Source: Cytophagales bacterium (lineage in GTDB: Bacteria; Bacteroidota; Bacteroidia; Cytophagales; Cyclobacteriaceae). From it: a stretch of DNA of 64,000 nt. The stretch covers positions 62,001 through 126,000 of the forward strand of contig JAFLBR010000008.1 of the NCBI GenBank assembly GCA_017303795.1, written 5' to 3'. Every line of letters begins with the position of its first letter. The stretch's first letter is position 1. The translations under genes were made by a program, and so were the position numbers. Under the pieces are notes generated by a model, which saw only the letters and a list, made by a program, of their open reading frames with translations, had not been told where the DNA came from and made no database searches. Of this stretch, positions 17,375-26,905 are shown one piece after another.

Positions 17375-19717
17375 TTAATGTTTAATATCCCAGGGTTGCT
17401 CATTGTCGATACTGGTGCTATCGTTTACAATGTGTTTGCTGCAATCCAATGTCATATCCAATCCGGACGAAGGGCGTTTGAATTGTCCTTTCACAATTCC
17501 GGATTGCGGATCAGCATAAAGTTTCTGCATGAAAAGATCCCAAATGGGGCGGGCTGTTCTTCCGCCCTGTCCAAATGTCCAGGTAGGGAAGTGAATGGCG
17601 CGTTCATCACCACCAGTCCACGCACCGGCAACCATATCGTGAGTTACACCCACATACCAACCATCAGAAGCATCATTAGTGGTTCCGGTTTTACCTCCAA
17701 CCTCATTGCCATGACGAACCTCTTTACTTAGTCCTAATGACGAACCGCCCTCTTCTTCTGCACCACCGCGCAACATGTAAATCATCTTATACGCAGTTTG
17801 CTCATTAATAGCTTCTCTAGTTTTTGGATTAAAGATTTCAATCACATTTCCGTTTTTATCTTCAATACGGGTGATATAAATAGGTTCAGTATAGATACCA
17901 CTATTTATAAATGTGGCATATGCTCCAATCATTTCATAGAGCGAAACATCGCTTGTGCCGAGACAGAGTGAAGGAACTGGATCTAACTTGCTTTGAATGC
18001 CCACCCGATGCGCAAACTCTACTACATTCTCTGCTTTCAACTCCTGCATAACCTGTGCAGTGATGGAATTTAGTGATTTGGCCATTGCCTGGCGTATAGT
18101 CATGGACTCACCATTTCCTCTTGTTCCATCATGGTTGAGGGGATACCAAGGCGGTTGATTAGGAATATTAAATTGAGGGGAAATATCTTTTTTGATTACA
18201 CAAGGCGACCAGCCGGTCTCCATAGCCAAACCATACACAAATGCTTTGAAAGTAGAACCCGGTTGACGCGTGCCTTGCTTCACGTGATCGTACTTAAAGT
18301 ATTTGTGGTTGATACCACCCACCCAGGCTTTGATGTGGCCGGTGTAAGGATCGACAGCCATAAAGCCGGTTTGTAAAAAGTGTTTGTAATAATTGAGCGA
18401 GTCGTAGCTGCTGAATAACGTATCGCGTTCACCATCCCAGGTAAAAACGGTCATTTGTTTTTTCAGATTCAACATGATCTTGAGTGAATCAGAATTTTCG
18501 CCATACTTTTCAGCGTAAGCCTTGTAAGCATCGGTTTGACGAATACGCTTTTGTAAGAAGTCGCCTATCTCACGGCCATTCTCATCTACCCAAGGGTTGC
18601 GTTTTCGGGATTTCCATTCAGCCTCAAATTGCTTTTGCAAGGTTTTCATCTGTGTAGCCACGGCTTCTTCGGCATACTTCTGCATGCGGGTATCGATAGT
18701 AGTGTAGATTTTTAAGCCGGAGTTATACAAATCGATTCCACGGTTGCGGCAATAAGCCAGCATGTAATTTCCCAACACCGTGCGAAAGTATGTGGCCAGC
18801 CCTTCATTTTGATTTTGGAAACTGTACTTTAATTCGATTGGTAACGACTTAACAGAATCATACTCTTCCAGAGTTTTGATTTTGTAACCGTGCCGATATA
18901 GTTTATTCAATACCTCGTTTCGTTTTCTTAACGATGACTCAGGGTTGCGATTGGGGTCGAATGCGGTTACGGCTTGCAACATACCCACCAAAACTGCCGA
19001 CTCCTGAATATTCAAACTGTCCGGGCCTTTATCGAAATAGGTTTCTGAGGCTACTTTAATTCCAAATGTATTACTGCTGAAGGTTGCCGTGTTCAGATAC
19101 ATGGCAATAATTTCTTCCTTCGTAAAGTTCTCTTCCAATTGAATGGAGATAATCCACTCTTTTGTTTTTTGAATGATGCGTCTTGGGTACTTGCCTAACT
19201 TAGCGAAATGTCCATCCAGACTTTTGTCTGGATTCATGGTATACAGATTTTTTGCAAGCTGTTGTGTAATAGTACTTCCTCCGCCTTTTGGATTAAGTGT
19301 AATTACGCCATAAATAACCCGCATGTACGCTGGGAAGTCAAGACCGGAGTGATTGTAAAACCGGTGGTCTTCGGAGTAAACCAAGGTGTTAACTAAATCT
19401 TCTGATAAATCTTCGAAGTGAACCTGACTACGATTGGCGCCTCTATAATAGCGGCCTAATGAAACACCATCGGCAGAGATTACTTCCGATGAAAGATCGT
19501 TTTCTGGATTTTCAACTTCAAGTGTGCTGGGCATGGCGCCATACAACCCGAACAAATCTATTTTTACCGTATAGATATAGAGTGGAAAGCCAATGACAAA
19601 ACACAGGAAGGCAATCCAGACATACTTAATGGTTTTGCCTATCCACGGTTTTTCAATGCGTAGCAGGCTACTGATTTTGCTTTTGATAGTTGCGATCAAA
19701 GAAGGCGAGGTACTCAT
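17375..19717 (-). CDS. class A penicillin-binding protein (PBP1A type)
   Basis: The product has 780 residues. A single membrane anchor lies at about residues 31-50. The glycosyltransferase domain shows EDHRFYNHSGLD with catalytic Glu116, GGGSTITQQLAKN and the EEIIAMYLN region. The transpeptidase domain has the SxxK motif GSTFK with Ser488, an SxN motif (SLN in MAKSLNS) and KTGTTND near residue 680. It polymerises and cross-links peptidoglycan in the periplasm. Its start lies 50 nt inside the 3' end of the upstream porW/sprE gene in another frame; no later Met precedes the membrane anchor, so the overlap is probably real. Confidence 0.95.
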   Translation of the reverse strand: MSTSPSLIATIKSKISSLLRIEKPWIGKTIKYVWIAFLCFVIGFPLYIYTVKIDLFGLYGAMPSTLEVENPENDLSSEVISADGVSLGRYYRGANRSQVHFEDLSEDLVNTLVYSEDHRFYNHSGLDFPAYMRVIYGVITLNPKGGGSTITQQLAKNLYTMNPDKSLDGHFAKLGKYPRRIIQKTKEWIISIQLEENFTKEEIIAMYLNTATFSSNTFGIKVASETYFDKGPDSLNIQESAVLVGMLQAVTAFDPNRNPESSLRKRNEVLNKLYRHGYKIKTLEEYDSVKSLPIELKYSFQNQNEGLATYFRTVLGNYMLAYCRNRGIDLYNSGLKIYTTIDTRMQKYAEEAVATQMKTLQKQFEAEWKSRKRNPWVDENGREIGDFLQKRIRQTDAYKAYAEKYGENSDSLKIMLNLKKQMTVFTWDGERDTLFSSYDSLNYYKHFLQTGFMAVDPYTGHIKAWVGGINHKYFKYDHVKQGTRQPGSTFKAFVYGLAMETGWSPCVIKKDISPQFNIPNQPPWYPLNHDGTRGNGESMTIRQAMAKSLNSITAQVMQELKAENVVEFAHRVGIQSKLDPVPSLCLGTSDVSLYEMIGAYATFINSGIYTEPIYITRIEDKNGNVIEIFNPKTREAINEQTAYKMIYMLRGGAEEEGGSSLGLSKEVRHGNEVGGKTGTTNDASDGWYVGVTHDMVAGAWTGGDERAIHFPTWTFGQGGRTARPIWDLFMQKLYADPQSGIVKGQFKRPSSGLDMTLDCSKHIVNDSTSIDNEQPWDIKH

Positions 19718-22238
19718 CCAGCGCTTTGGTTCGGTAAAAAATTTGAAAATTATCTTTCGTAATTACAAAGCTATAGAATTTATAGTTCGAAAAAGGTTTG
19801 CCGGGCGCAATCTGGGCGAGGAATTTGTCGAAATAACTCATGGCTGCTGTGTAGCTCGGTATTTCACTTACAATGGTAATGGTTTTTTCATCGTTGAGGA
19901 TGATGTTGGTGGTACTCAACTTCAGATCTTTGAATTGCGCGGCATTAAATTTTTCGATAGCCGATGATACCGGGTTGGTAATTTTATCAGCAGTATTATA
20001 AACCACTACAAAGTTATGCGGGCCTTCCATCGACTTGATAAACTGAATGCCTTTGGCGCGTTCTAATTTGGTGAGCAAGGTTTTAGATGCGGCCAGTAAT
20101 TGTTCGGCATATGGTTTTAACTCCCCATCGGGATATTTTTTAATGTATTCGCCCAACTCAAACTGGTAACGCGTTACATCTTCGGTTTTGCCCACAATCA
20201 AAACCTTTAATAACTCAAGTTGTGGTGTAAAAGTGGTTTCGCCTTCCTGTAAAGCTTGCTTAAGTTTATCTTGTGCAGGGCGTAAGTTATTGGCTTGAAA
20301 GAGGGCGTATGCTTCTTGGTAAATCAACTTTTGTTTTTCTGCGGCCACGCTGGTCTCGCGCATGTAATCGGGGTTAATAAGAATGCGGGTAAACGTTGAG
20401 CGCGGATGATTGGTTTTTAAATCGTTGGCATATACTTCGGCTTTAGCCGGATCGGTTTCTTTTGCAATCAGGTAAAGTTTGTAAAGCACTTCGGGCACAT
20501 ATTCAGATTGTGGAAAGCGATTAAGAAGTTTGGTGTACGATTGCGAGGCATTGTCTTTTTCGCTCAACTGGAAATAAAATAAATCGCCCAATCTGAAATA
20601 CCCTTCCTCAATCTGAGCAAGCGCTTTGGCTTTGGCTTCATCCGTGCGTGGTATCTGGCTGATCAGTTTTCCGGCTTCATCCACTTTTTGTGTTTGTGCT
20701 ACAGCTTCGGGTTCTTCTTTTTCAGCTCCAGTTCTGATCTGTCCACCAGCTATAGGTTGGCCGGGGTCTTGCAAAACAGTTGCTTTGTTTGATCTGCGCC
20801 AGTTGTCTTCTAATGCAACACCGCCCCAAATCCGTTGAAACTCGCTTTGCCCTAATGCTACTGCCGATGGGTTGCCGAAGTACCAATCTACACCCGCGCC
20901 ATTATCCTGATTAAAGAAAGGATTGCTACTGGAAGAAGTACCTGTGCTGGTATAGCTTCTGCGTTTTTTCTTTTTAGTAGCGGCAATTGGTTTTGCGCGT
21001 TCGGCAAGTACTGAATCAATTTGTTTGCGCAACAAGGCGGTGTCAATCGCGGCAAGCGAAAGTAAACTATCGTTCCAGGTTATGGCTTCGGTGTATTTGG
21101 CAAACTCACCTAAAACCTCCTGCCGTTTTTTAATGGCCGCATAGTTTTCAAAATCTTTTGGCAATGCACCAATGGCACTATCATAATAGAGTTTAGCAAG
21201 ACTATATTTTTTTAATGAATCGAACTCTAACTGACCAATGCGCAGGTAGGCGCTTCCCTTTATCCGCTGGTTGGTTCCGGCATGTGCAGCCAGTACATAA
21301 CTTTCAATAGCTTCTTTCAGATTACCTTGCTTGCGATCGAACTCGCCCAATTCATAATAGATTTTATCCTTGAACTCTATGTTCTTGGTATCGGCTAACA
21401 TTTTTTCGAATTGAGTTCGCAGTTGTTTAATGTCGCGCTTATCGTCCAGCCGTGCCACTTGCGCCATATTTAACCGTGCATAAAAATCAATTTCATAATC
21501 GGGATTGGTGCCAATGCATTTGCGATAGTAATTGTAAGCTTCCGAATCGAACCCCAGTTTCTGATACACTTGCCCGATCAAAAAATAAATTCTGCCTTTG
21601 CGATCGGTACGTTCCAGCAATGAATCGGCCAATGCCAGGTTGCGCACCATATAATCGTAATCATTACGCTCCTGGTAGTAATAAGCTTTTTCTAAGTAAA
21701 GATCTTTTGCGTTTTGCTTGTTCAGCTTTTCTTTCTCCAAAAACCGAAACGTTTCTTCGGCCCTGTCGTAGTCTTGTTGTTCTGTAAACGTGCGCAGCAG
21801 TTGTACCAATGCACCGTGGCGTGTGTCGGCATCTTTGCTTTTTGTGTTTACATATTTAAAAGTCTGAATGGCATTTTGAAAATCATATCCGTAAAGACGG
21901 GCTTTACCCACCAGCACGTAACTATCGTCTACCCATTTGCTGTTGGGGTGGCGCTGAATAGATAGCGAAGCCATCTTAATAATTTCTTCCGTATCCTTTA
22001 CATACGACTTTGCCAGTGTAGAATCCAGCTTGGGGAACAGTCTCAGAATTTGATTGGGATCATCATCCAGACTTCGGGCAATTACTTTTTCAACCTCGCG
22101 TGTTTTTTCGCGGGCATAATAATAACCGTTGTAATGTGCAGTTACGTTATGGTAGGCATTGCTGGTAAAACTGTTTTGTTCAACCGAGCAGGAAACCAGC
22201 ACGAACAGAATAACGAGGCTAAAGAAAGATGCGCGCAA
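19668..22238 (-). CDS. porW: PorW/SprE-like TPR lipoprotein of type IX secretion and gliding
   Basis: The product has 856 residues. A lipoprotein signal ends at the lipobox LVSC (Cys17). The mature N-terminus SFTSNAYHNVTAHYNGYYYA is characteristic of the SprE/PorW family, which links the outer-membrane part of the type IX secretion system to its motor. TPR-like repeats follow (for example IKMASLSIQRHPNSKWVDDSY and the 175-420 region), then a low-complexity part with KKKKRRSYTSTG, and more repeats. The family name is from recognition, not a search. It is the first gene of the minus-strand pair with the PBP gene. Confidence 0.82.
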   Translation of the reverse strand: MRASFFSLVILFVLVSCSVEQNSFTSNAYHNVTAHYNGYYYAREKTREVEKVIARSLDDDPNQILRLFPKLDSTLAKSYVKDTEEIIKMASLSIQRHPNSKWVDDSYVLVGKARLYGYDFQNAIQTFKYVNTKSKDADTRHGALVQLLRTFTEQQDYDRAEETFRFLEKEKLNKQNAKDLYLEKAYYYQERNDYDYMVRNLALADSLLERTDRKGRIYFLIGQVYQKLGFDSEAYNYYRKCIGTNPDYEIDFYARLNMAQVARLDDKRDIKQLRTQFEKMLADTKNIEFKDKIYYELGEFDRKQGNLKEAIESYVLAAHAGTNQRIKGSAYLRIGQLEFDSLKKYSLAKLYYDSAIGALPKDFENYAAIKKRQEVLGEFAKYTEAITWNDSLLSLAAIDTALLRKQIDSVLAERAKPIAATKKKKRRSYTSTGTSSSSNPFFNQDNGAGVDWYFGNPSAVALGQSEFQRIWGGVALEDNWRRSNKATVLQDPGQPIAGGQIRTGAEKEEPEAVAQTQKVDEAGKLISQIPRTDEAKAKALAQIEEGYFRLGDLFYFQLSEKDNASQSYTKLLNRFPQSEYVPEVLYKLYLIAKETDPAKAEVYANDLKTNHPRSTFTRILINPDYMRETSVAAEKQKLIYQEAYALFQANNLRPAQDKLKQALQEGETTFTPQLELLKVLIVGKTEDVTRYQFELGEYIKKYPDGELKPYAEQLLAASKTLLTKLERAKGIQFIKSMEGPHNFVVVYNTADKITNPVSSAIEKFNAAQFKDLKLSTTNIILNDEKTITIVSEIPSYTAAMSYFDKFLAQIAPGKPFSNYKFYSFVITKDNFQIFYRTKALDEYLAFFDRNYQKQNQ

Positions 22239-22329
22239 CAGAATTACTTTTTATCCACTACAAACGTAAAAAACAGATATTCAATATTATAATCGAAAGG
22301 AATATCTAATTTTGCCCAAAATTACATAG

Positions 22330-23196
22330 TTGAAACCCAAAAAGACCATATCGGAACGCCTTACCAACAAATACCTGATGGTAATCCGCAACGAAGAGAA
22401 CCTGGCGGAGACATCAAACATCGGGTTTACGTATGCCAAGGTGTTGGTTATTTCAGTGTCGCTTTTTGTATTGCTGTTTGCCTTCAGTCTCTTTTTATCT
22501 AAAACATTACTGGCGAAATGGTTCGATCCGAAGCATGCCCAGATGGAGGCCAACAAGAAATTATATGAGTTAGCACTTAAAGTGGATTCGCTTGCCATAG
22601 AGGTACACCAGAAAGACATGTTTATACAAAACTTTCAACGGGTATTAAGTGGCGATACAGCCAGTGGCTTTACCGATCCGGCCGAAGCATTTACATCTGA
22701 AAACCGTCCGGTATCGGCAGTGGGTAACATGAAACTCGCTCCTTCCGATTCGTTGTTCCGGCAAGAGTTTGAGAAGAGTGAGTTCTCGCTGGTAACATTA
22801 GCCAGTGGCAAGTATCGCGAGTTGCAGGAGATGTTTTTCTTTACGCCTATTACCGGGTTTGTGTCCGATCATTACGATATTAAGAAAGGCCACTTTGGTG
22901 TGGACATAGTTGCTAAAACCAACGAGCCTGTTAAGTGTGTAGCCGATGGCGTTGTTGTATTAGCTTCATGGACGCAGGACTCAGGTCATGTAATAGCCGT
23001 GCAACACCGGGGCAACCTGGTGTCGGTTTATAAGCACAATGCCGGATTATTGAAAAAAGTTGGTAGTTTTGTAAATGCCGGTGATATAATCTCTATAGTT
23101 GGCAACAGTGGAGAGATGACCGATGGGCCGCATTTGCATTTTGAAATGTGGTACAATGGCAACTCGATTAACCCGGAAGATTTTGTAACTTTTTAA
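22330..23196 (+). CDS. membrane-anchored M23 family metallopeptidase
   Basis: The product has 288 residues. It begins at TTG directly after an in-frame TAG, so nothing upstream can belong to it; KPKKTISERLTNKYLMVIR fits the family N-terminus better than the next ATG at residue 17. A membrane segment lies at about residues 38-60, followed by a coiled-coil stretch. The LytM domain has HFGVD and HLHFE with the zinc ligands intact, so it should cut peptidoglycan peptides. A TAATTTTG box at 22307-22314 may be its -7 element. The bactofilin gene follows after 12 bp, a common pairing in cell-shape control. Confidence 0.9.
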   Translation: MKPKKTISERLTNKYLMVIRNEENLAETSNIGFTYAKVLVISVSLFVLLFAFSLFLSKTLLAKWFDPKHAQMEANKKLYELALKVDSLAIEVHQKDMFIQNFQRVLSGDTASGFTDPAEAFTSENRPVSAVGNMKLAPSDSLFRQEFEKSEFSLVTLASGKYRELQEMFFFTPITGFVSDHYDIKKGHFGVDIVAKTNEPVKCVADGVVVLASWTQDSGHVIAVQHRGNLVSVYKHNAGLLKKVGSFVNAGDIISIVGNSGEMTDGPHLHFEMWYNGNSINPEDFVTF

Positions 23197-23208
23197 ACAC
23201 CACAAGCC

Positions 23209-23634
23209 ATGTTAACATCAAAAGAACAAAAACGCGTAGCAGACGAGATCAGTAATTCCAGCAACGTAATTGGTAAAGGCACCGTGTTGGAAGGCAATGT
23301 TGAAACATATGGCAACATTCGCATTGAAGGCAAAGTGCTGGGCAGCATCAAATCGAAATCAAAAATAGCGCTGGGTCATTCCAGCCATGTAGAAGGCAAC
23401 ATCATAGCGCAGAATGCAGATATTGAAGGCGAGGTCAAAGGCAAATTGGAAATCTCTGAGTTGCTTGTATTAAAAGCCACCGCAAAAATTCATGGCGATA
23501 TTATTACAGGTAAACTGGTAGTGGAGCCCGGAGCAGTTTTCAACGGAAGTTGTAAAATGGGCGCTATTATTAAAGACATTAAGATTGGCGAAAACGGGAT
23601 GCATGCTTTGCGCCCCGAAGCGCAAGCCAACTAA
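23209..23634 (+). CDS. bactofilin (polymer-forming cytoskeletal protein)
   Basis: The product has 141 residues built from short beta-helix repeats (GNVETYGNIRIEGKVLGSI, HVEGNIIAQNADIEGEVKG, AKIHGDIITGKLVVEPGAVF) with short flexible ends. Bactofilins polymerise without nucleotide and position cell-wall enzymes. Its place right behind the M23 peptidase gene supports a joint role in local wall remodelling. A terminator follows. Confidence 0.92.
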   Translation: MLTSKEQKRVADEISNSSNVIGKGTVLEGNVETYGNIRIEGKVLGSIKSKSKIALGHSSHVEGNIIAQNADIEGEVKGKLEISELLVLKATAKIHGDIITGKLVVEPGAVFNGSCKMGAIIKDIKIGENGMHALRPEAQAN

Positions 23635-23654
23635 GAAAGAAACAACTTTATACG

Positions 23655-23691
23655 AAGCCACATTTCTGCGCACCAGAACTGTGGCTTTTTT
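23655..23691 (+). terminator. terminator between bactofilin and atpZ
   Basis: The 8-bp stem AAGCCACA / TGTGGCTT with a 17-nt loop is followed by a T6 run. It separates the M23-bactofilin unit from the ATP synthase cluster. Confidence 0.75.
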
Positions 23692-23704
23692 GTTAGGCGA
23701 TACC

Positions 23705-23923
23705 ATGAACAAGGAAGATAAACCCGAAAACAAACCCATCAACTCGTTTGCAAAGTTCAGCGGTCTGGGCTTGCAGATGCTGGTAACTATTGGCGTGGGT
23801 GCGTGGCTTGGCTACAAACTCGATCAATATCTGGGGCTGGAGTTTCCGGTGTTTCTACTTTTGTTTGTGTTTCTGCTCTTTGGTGGAGTAATGTATCAAC
23901 TTTATAGAATGTTGAATAAGTGA
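23705..23923 (+). CDS. atpZ: AtpZ/AtpI-family membrane protein
   Basis: The product has 72 residues, starting MNKEDKPENKPINSFAKFSG. Two hydrophobic helices follow (LQMLVTIGVGAWLGYKL and FPVFLLLFVFLLFGGVMY), the usual two-helix hairpin of AtpZ. A longer open frame exists upstream, but it runs through the terminator stem and lacks family character. The stop TGA overlaps the ATG of the next gene (TGATG), so the two are coupled. AtpZ is thought to help assembly or ion supply of the F0 rotor. Confidence 0.8.
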   Translation: MNKEDKPENKPINSFAKFSGLGLQMLVTIGVGAWLGYKLDQYLGLEFPVFLLLFVFLLFGGVMYQLYRMLNK

Positions 23924-24291
23924 TGGTTCGCTACCTGATAATCATGCTTGTGGTTTTGGCTGTGTTAATGGCTACCGTTTGGGCTGGCAGCGTACAAACC
24001 TGGTGGATTTTGCCCGCCATGTGGATTCAGGTGCTGGTTTTTCTATTTATAGCTACCCTTATTATTGGGTTTAATCTGGTGCGTATCCGTAAAAACCAGC
24101 CACAGGTTTTTGTTCAATTCTATTTGCTTTCCATTTCTGTAAAGATGATTGCGGGTCTGGCCTTTATCTTTTTTCTGGTTTGGGATAATCCCGCGGAAGC
24201 GGCCCCGATCGCTACCTTATTTATAGTGGCTTATATCCTTTTCACTTTTGTGGAGGTGGCTTACCTGTTGAACCAAAATTCCAAGGGGTAA
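23923..24291 (+). CDS. four-helix membrane protein at the AtpI position
   Basis: The product has 122 residues with four hydrophobic segments (about residues 3-20, 27-48, 63-83 and 92-112). It is not recognisable by motif, but it lies between atpZ and atpB, where Bacteroidota carry an AtpI/UncI-like chaperone of the c-ring. The start ATG overlaps the atpZ stop by one base. The identity rests mainly on position. Confidence 0.65.
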   Translation: MVRYLIIMLVVLAVLMATVWAGSVQTWWILPAMWIQVLVFLFIATLIIGFNLVRIRKNQPQVFVQFYLLSISVKMIAGLAFIFFLVWDNPAEAAPIATLFIVAYILFTFVEVAYLLNQNSKG

Positions 24292-24349
24292 GGAACTACA
24301 GATGTTCCCAAAATTCGGGCAAAACATTTTTTTCAGATTGTTTAATTGA

Positions 24350-24357
24350 TACTTTTG
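24350..24357 (+). promoter_or_regulatory. candidate -7 box for the atpB operon
   Basis: TACTTTTG matches TAnnTTTG and ends 32 bp before the atpB ATG. No TTG stands exactly 19 bp upstream; the region there is T-rich, so the -33 box is weak. It lies after the atpI-like gene, so atpB onward could have its own start site. Confidence 0.45.
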
Positions 24358-24389
24358 CAGTCCAAATAAAAGCCTCTGTTCCGACTGCG

Positions 24390-25418
24390 ATGAAAAAGCC
24401 GTTTTTTGCCACCAAATCAACGTTTTTCGCCCTTATTCTGATCGTTTTTTCAGGCATTTTTTCATCCGTTTTGGCAGCTGAAGAACCCGGCCACGAAGCC
24501 GAACCCTTTAATGCCAGCGAAGTAATTCTGCACCACGTAATGGACGACCATCAGTGGCACTTTGCCGATTGGTTGGTAATGCCCCTGCCTGTAATTGTTT
24601 ATTCTTCTGAAAAAGGTCTGGATGTATTCTCCTCCAGCCGGTTTTATGATGAGCACCATAATGCAGTTGAGTACAACGGCTATAAATTAGATCATAACCA
24701 CATTACGTTGGCCGATTCAGGTAAAGCTGTTCTGGATTTGTCCATTACTAAAAACGTAGCGATGTTGTTTATCAACGCTGCGTTGTTACTGTTTGTGTTT
24801 ACATCAGTAGCAAAAGGCTTTAAGAAAAATCACGGCAAGGCACCAAGCGGTCTGCAATCATTTTTCGAACCCATCATTCTATTTGTACGCGATGAAATTG
24901 TGAAGCCTAACATTGGCCACCACTACGAGCGCTTTATGCCGTACATGCTTACACTGTTTTTCTTTATCCTGTTCGGAAATCTTTTAGGCCTGTTGCCAGG
25001 CGCGGGTAACCTTACGGGAAATATTGCCGTAACGATGACTCTGGCGGTGTTTACTTTCCTGATCACAAACTTTAATGGTAATAAAGGTTATTGGGGTCAC
25101 ATTTTCTGGACACCCGGGGTGCCACTTCCCTTGCGCATTGTAATTCTTCCGGTTGAGATAATTGGAATTTTTACCAAGCCATTCTCATTAATGATTCGTT
25201 TGTTCGTAGCCATTACCGCAGGCCACATTGTGTTATTGAGTTTGATTTGTCTTGCTTTCATTTTTGGAAGTTATGCGGTGGGCGTTGGTTCATCACTAAT
25301 TGTATTGTTTATAAACCTGATCGAGTTATTGGTTGCCGGTATTCAAGCTTATGTGTTTACGATGTTTTCATCTATGTACATAGGCATGGCTGTGGCCGAC
25401 CACGGGCACGATCATTAA
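24390..25418 (+). CDS. atpB: ATP synthase F0 subunit a
   Basis: The product has 342 residues. A cleavable N-terminal signal-like segment (TFFALILIVFSGIFSSVLAA) and a His-rich soluble stretch of about 100 residues come before the membrane part, as in other Bacteroidota. The core helices include RFMPYMLTLFFFILFGNLLG and the proton-channel helix with the essential Arg (LMIRLFVAITAGHIVLL), plus the last helix IELLVAGIQAYVFTMFSSMY. It forms the stator half-channels that drive the c-ring. Confidence 0.95.
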   Translation: MKKPFFATKSTFFALILIVFSGIFSSVLAAEEPGHEAEPFNASEVILHHVMDDHQWHFADWLVMPLPVIVYSSEKGLDVFSSSRFYDEHHNAVEYNGYKLDHNHITLADSGKAVLDLSITKNVAMLFINAALLLFVFTSVAKGFKKNHGKAPSGLQSFFEPIILFVRDEIVKPNIGHHYERFMPYMLTLFFFILFGNLLGLLPGAGNLTGNIAVTMTLAVFTFLITNFNGNKGYWGHIFWTPGVPLPLRIVILPVEIIGIFTKPFSLMIRLFVAITAGHIVLLSLICLAFIFGSYAVGVGSSLIVLFINLIELLVAGIQAYVFTMFSSMYIGMAVADHGHDH

Positions 25419-25435
25419 AATAGCTTTAAAGAAAT

Positions 25436-25453
25436 CCCCGATAGTAATCGGGG
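25436..25453 (+). promoter_or_regulatory. stem-loop between atpB and atpE
   Basis: The 7-bp GC-rich stem CCCCGAT / ATCGGGG has a 4-nt loop and lies in the 61-bp gap. The following sequence (TGTGTTT) is not a proper T run, so it is more likely an RNA-stability element or processing barrier than a full terminator. Confidence 0.5.
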
Positions 25454-25467
25454 TGTGTTTAACTTAA

Positions 25468-25725
<258 letters not shown>

Positions 25726-25732
25726 GCATTAA

Positions 25733-25769
25733 AAGACTAGCCCTGATAATGGATCGGGGCAGTCTTTTT
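25733..25769 (+). terminator. terminator-like hairpin between atpE and atpF
   Basis: The stem AAGACT-A-GCCCTGAT pairs with ATCGGGGC-AGTCTT (one bulged A, one wobble) and is followed by a T5 run. Since atpF and the rest of the operon follow at 25814 with no clear new promoter, it probably works as a partial terminator or 3' stabiliser for atpE mRNA. Confidence 0.65.
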
Positions 25770-25813
25770 CAATTTCCAATTCTGACAACAAAGTGTAGGT
25801 AAAACAAAGCACT

Positions 25814-26308
25814 ATGGATTTACTAACCCCCGGCCCCGGCCTCGTTATTTGGCAAGCATTTATTTTCTTGCTGTTGATTGTCTTGTTAGCCAAGCTTGCC
25901 TGGAAACCAATTCTGGGTTCGCTTAAAGAACGTGAGCAATCTATTCAACATGCGTTGGATGCTGCCGAGCAAGCCAAAAAAGAAATGGCTAACCTGAAAG
26001 CTGAAAATGAAAGCCTTTTGCGCGAAGCCCGCGAAGAGCGCGATAAGATTTTGAAAACAGCCCGCGAAGCAGCTAACCGCATTCACGATGAGGCTCAGGC
26101 CGATGCCAAGAAAAATGCCGATAAGATTATTGAAGATGCCAAGGCTATCATTCAAACTGAAAAGAATGCTGCGTTGCGCGATGTAAAAGCACAAGTAGCT
26201 GCCTTCTCACTTGAAGTTGCCGAAAAGCTGATTAAGAAAAATCTGACGGATGATAAGGCGCAGAAAGAACTGGCCGAAGCTTATATCAAAGAACTTAAGT
26301 TGAACTAA
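25814..26308 (+). CDS. atpF: ATP synthase F0 subunit b
   Basis: The product has 164 residues. A single N-terminal helix (GLVIWQAFIFLLLIVLLAKLAW) anchors a long charged coiled coil (Ala/Glu/Lys-rich, residues 35-140) that forms the peripheral stalk. The gene is followed after 3 bp by atpH. Confidence 0.95.
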   Translation: MDLLTPGPGLVIWQAFIFLLLIVLLAKLAWKPILGSLKEREQSIQHALDAAEQAKKEMANLKAENESLLREAREERDKILKTAREAANRIHDEAQADAKKNADKIIEDAKAIIQTEKNAALRDVKAQVAAFSLEVAEKLIKKNLTDDKAQKELAEAYIKELKLN

Positions 26309-26311
26309 TCC

Positions 26312-26872
26312 ATGGCCGATTCTCGCGTTGCCTCCCGATACGTAAAATCACTGCTTGGTCTTGCCGTGCAGCAAGGTGTAGTTGAACCTGTACATCAGGA
26401 TATGCAACTGTTTGCTCAAGTGTGCCGCAACAGCCGCGATTTTGTATTGATGCTGAAGAGCCCGATTGTTCGCCACGAAAAAAAACGTGCAGTACTCGAA
26501 ACTTTGTTCAAAGGAAAAGTACATCCGCTCACCATGGGCATTATCGACATCCTGACAAAGAAAAATCGCGAACCACTTTTACCCGCTATTGCCAGCGAGT
26601 TTCATGTAGCCTACAACGATTTTAAAGGTATTGGAAAAGCTTCTGTTACTTCTTCTCAACCTTTAGATGCCAAACTACGCAGCGAGATTGAGTTGCTGGT
26701 AAAAGAACTGAGTCATAAAAAGGAAGTTGAACTGGAAGAGAAAGTAGATAAAGATTTGATTGGCGGTTTCATTTTAAATGTAGGCGACCGCCAGATCGAT
26801 GCTTCTGTAAAAAGTAAACTCAAGGCGTTGAAACTGAAGTTCAGTGAAAACCCTTTCGTGAAAGAATTTTAA
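26312..26872 (+). CDS. atpH: ATP synthase F1 subunit delta
   Basis: The product has 186 residues. The N-terminal helical domain (SRVASRYVKSLLGLAVQQG) and the C-terminal segment with DKDLIGGFILNVGDRQIDASVKS, the OSCP/delta signature, are both present. It joins the peripheral stalk to the top of F1. Confidence 0.95.
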   Translation: MADSRVASRYVKSLLGLAVQQGVVEPVHQDMQLFAQVCRNSRDFVLMLKSPIVRHEKKRAVLETLFKGKVHPLTMGIIDILTKKNREPLLPAIASEFHVAYNDFKGIGKASVTSSQPLDAKLRSEIELLVKELSHKKEVELEEKVDKDLIGGFILNVGDRQIDASVKSKLKALKLKFSENPFVKEF

Positions 26873-26905
26873 ATCTCGAATTACAAATTTTGAATTGATA
26901 GCAAT

